This document shows, in pieces, positions 63,217-64,000 of a stretch of DNA of 64,000 nt; position 1 is the first letter of the stretch, and every line of letters starts with the position of its first letter. Position numbers and translations under genes: made by a program. The notes under the pieces are model-generated. The model had not been told where the DNA came from, searched no databases, and saw nothing but the letters and a program-made list of their open reading frames with translations. Source of the DNA: an uncultured Paraburkholderia sp. (GTDB lineage: Bacteria; Pseudomonadota; Gammaproteobacteria; Burkholderiales; Burkholderiaceae); the NCBI GenBank assembly GCA_940747215.1, contig CALNWS010000008.1:1-64000 (forward strand), in the 5' to 3' direction.

Positions 63217-64000
63217 ATGACCGACACACCCGACTCCACGCCGCCGTTTCCCGGCTTCCCCGGCTTCCCGCCCGCTGAAATGCTCGAACGCATGTGGGGC
63301 ATGATGCGGCTCTCGCCATTCGGTTCCGCTTTTCCCAGCGCGCAACCGGCGGCGGGCTTCGGGCCGTCGCTTTCGATGATGTCCGACATGATGGCGCCGC
63401 TCACAAACGTCGAGGAAATCGACAAGCGCATCACCGACATGCGTGCCGTCGAGCAATGGCTGAAGCTGAATCTGAGCATGTTGCAGTCGGCGATTCAGGC
63501 GCTCGAAGTGCAGCGCGCGACGCTCGCCACGCTGCGCGCGTTCGGCGCATTCGCGCAGCAGTCGATGTCGCAGCCGTCGGCGGCGGCCGAATCGGGCACG
63601 GCGGGATCGTCACCTTTGAGCGGCTGGCCACATACGCCGGCGGCGAGCGTGCCGCCGTCCGCTGAGCCGGAACCCAAAGACGACGACAAGCAGGCCGATG
63701 CCGCCGCCACGCCTCCGTTCGACGCATCCGCGTGGTGGAATCTGTTGCAAACGCAATTCAACCAGATCGTCCAGTTCGCGATGACTCAGCCCGGCGTTGC
63801 AGCGGCGACCGCGGGCGGCGGCACGCAATCTGCGACCGGTGCGGAACCTGAAGCGGGCGAAGCTGCCGAAATGGGTGAGTCGTCCGGAAGCGCTTCATCC
63901 GGCGAAGCAGCGTCGACACGGTGTCCGTCTGCGGAACCGGCTGCAAAACGCGCATCGTCTACAACGAAGCGCACAAGCAGCATGACCGCGCGTACGGCAA
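63217..64000 (+). CDS. PhaM-like PHA-granule regulatory protein, 3' end outside window
   Basis: From ATG 63217 a frame stays open to the window end (261 codons). It starts MTDTPDSTPPFPGFPGFPPA and continues AEMLERMWGMMRLSPFGS. A helical segment VEEIDKRITDMRAVEQWLKL, then LNLSMLQSAIQALEVQRATL, is typical of PhaM, which links PHB synthase, phasin and the nucleoid. A second helix reads SAWWNLLQTQFNQIVQFAM. A basic Lys/Arg/Ser/Thr tail begins at the window end, as in PhaM's DNA-binding C-terminus. It fits with the retained thiolase. Confidence 0.75.
   Translation, partial: MTDTPDSTPPFPGFPGFPPAEMLERMWGMMRLSPFGSAFPSAQPAAGFGPSLSMMSDMMAPLTNVEEIDKRITDMRAVEQWLKLNLSMLQSAIQALEVQRATLATLRAFGAFAQQSMSQPSAAAESGTAGSSPLSGWPHTPAASVPPSAEPEPKDDDKQADAAATPPFDASAWWNLLQTQFNQIVQFAMTQPGVAAATAGGGTQSATGAEPEAGEAAEMGESSGSASSGEAASTRCPSAEPAAKRASSTTKRTSSMTARTA

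Overview
The window is high-GC betaproteobacterial DNA and looks like Burkholderia sensu lato (Burkholderia/Paraburkholderia/Caballeronia). The flhDC-motAB-cheYAW-tar-cheRDBYZ-flhBA order, the split metH, an AceK-Can-PhaA neighbourhood and the DUF3443/DUF2844, DUF1840, DUF3567 and PhaM-type proteins all fit that group. The dominant feature is genome erosion. About two thirds of the recognisable genes carry frameshifts, nonsense codons (mostly CAG to TAG), short tandem duplications or junction-spanning deletions, while a minority are intact. This is what one expects of a recently host-restricted bacterium, for example a plant leaf-nodule Burkholderia symbiont; the lifestyle is inference. I see no insertion sequences, phage genes, CRISPR arrays or tRNAs.

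Layout. 1-14870 (minus strand): the main motility/chemotaxis locus, all pseudogenes: flhA, flhB, cheZ, cheY, cheB, cheD, cheR, tar, cheW, cheA, a second cheY, motB, motA and a remnant of flhD; flhC is gone. Two intact genes, a DUF3443 lipoprotein and a DUF2844 exported protein, sit inside it. 15.5-24.8 kb: an intact group 4 glycosyltransferase, tag (3-methyladenine glycosylase) and rpsU among broken hns-like, aqpZ, histidine-phosphatase, HAD-phosphatase, sugar-kinase-like and aldo/keto reductase genes. 24.9-31.7 kb: the flagellin locus, with a surviving sigma-28-type promoter followed by dead fliC, fliD, fliT, a SPINDLY-type glycosyltransferase and a DegT aminotransferase. 32.2-38.4 kb: a dead alpha/beta hydrolase, a dead sulfate-binding protein, a wrecked biotin operon (bioB, bioD, 3' part of bioF; bioA absent), an acyl-CoA dehydrogenase and an SDR. 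38.4-42.8 kb: intact thiolase and carbonic anhydrase (now in one continuous reading frame), dead aceK, and a MerR-type regulator with an in-frame duplication in its DNA-binding domain. 43-47.1 kb: dead metallo-beta-lactamase-fold hydrolase, peptide-binding protein, BtuF-like protein and SDR. 47.1-55.9 kb: a mostly intact housekeeping block: dsbA, a SPOR-domain protein, argS and a two-gene metH, interrupted by a broken DUF1840 gene and a broken small exported protein. 56-64 kb: a probable decayed cobalamin riboswitch, dead DUF3567, intact pcaD-like hydrolase, dead DUF3108, intact IclR regulator and divergent FAH-family hydrolase, dead LivK-like and enoyl-CoA hydratase genes, and the start of an intact PhaM-like gene.

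Functionally, translation (argS, rpsU), disulfide formation (dsbA), methionine synthesis (metH), DNA repair (tag) and some acyl-CoA/PHB metabolism (phaA, phaM) are retained. Motility, chemotaxis, flagellin glycosylation, biotin synthesis, several solute-binding proteins and the AceK switch of the glyoxylate bypass are lost. I found no convincing new multi-gene system. The most distinctive signals are a recurrent 7-20 bp tandem-duplication mutation type, the amber-dominated nonsense spectrum, and gene fusions created by deletion or stop loss.
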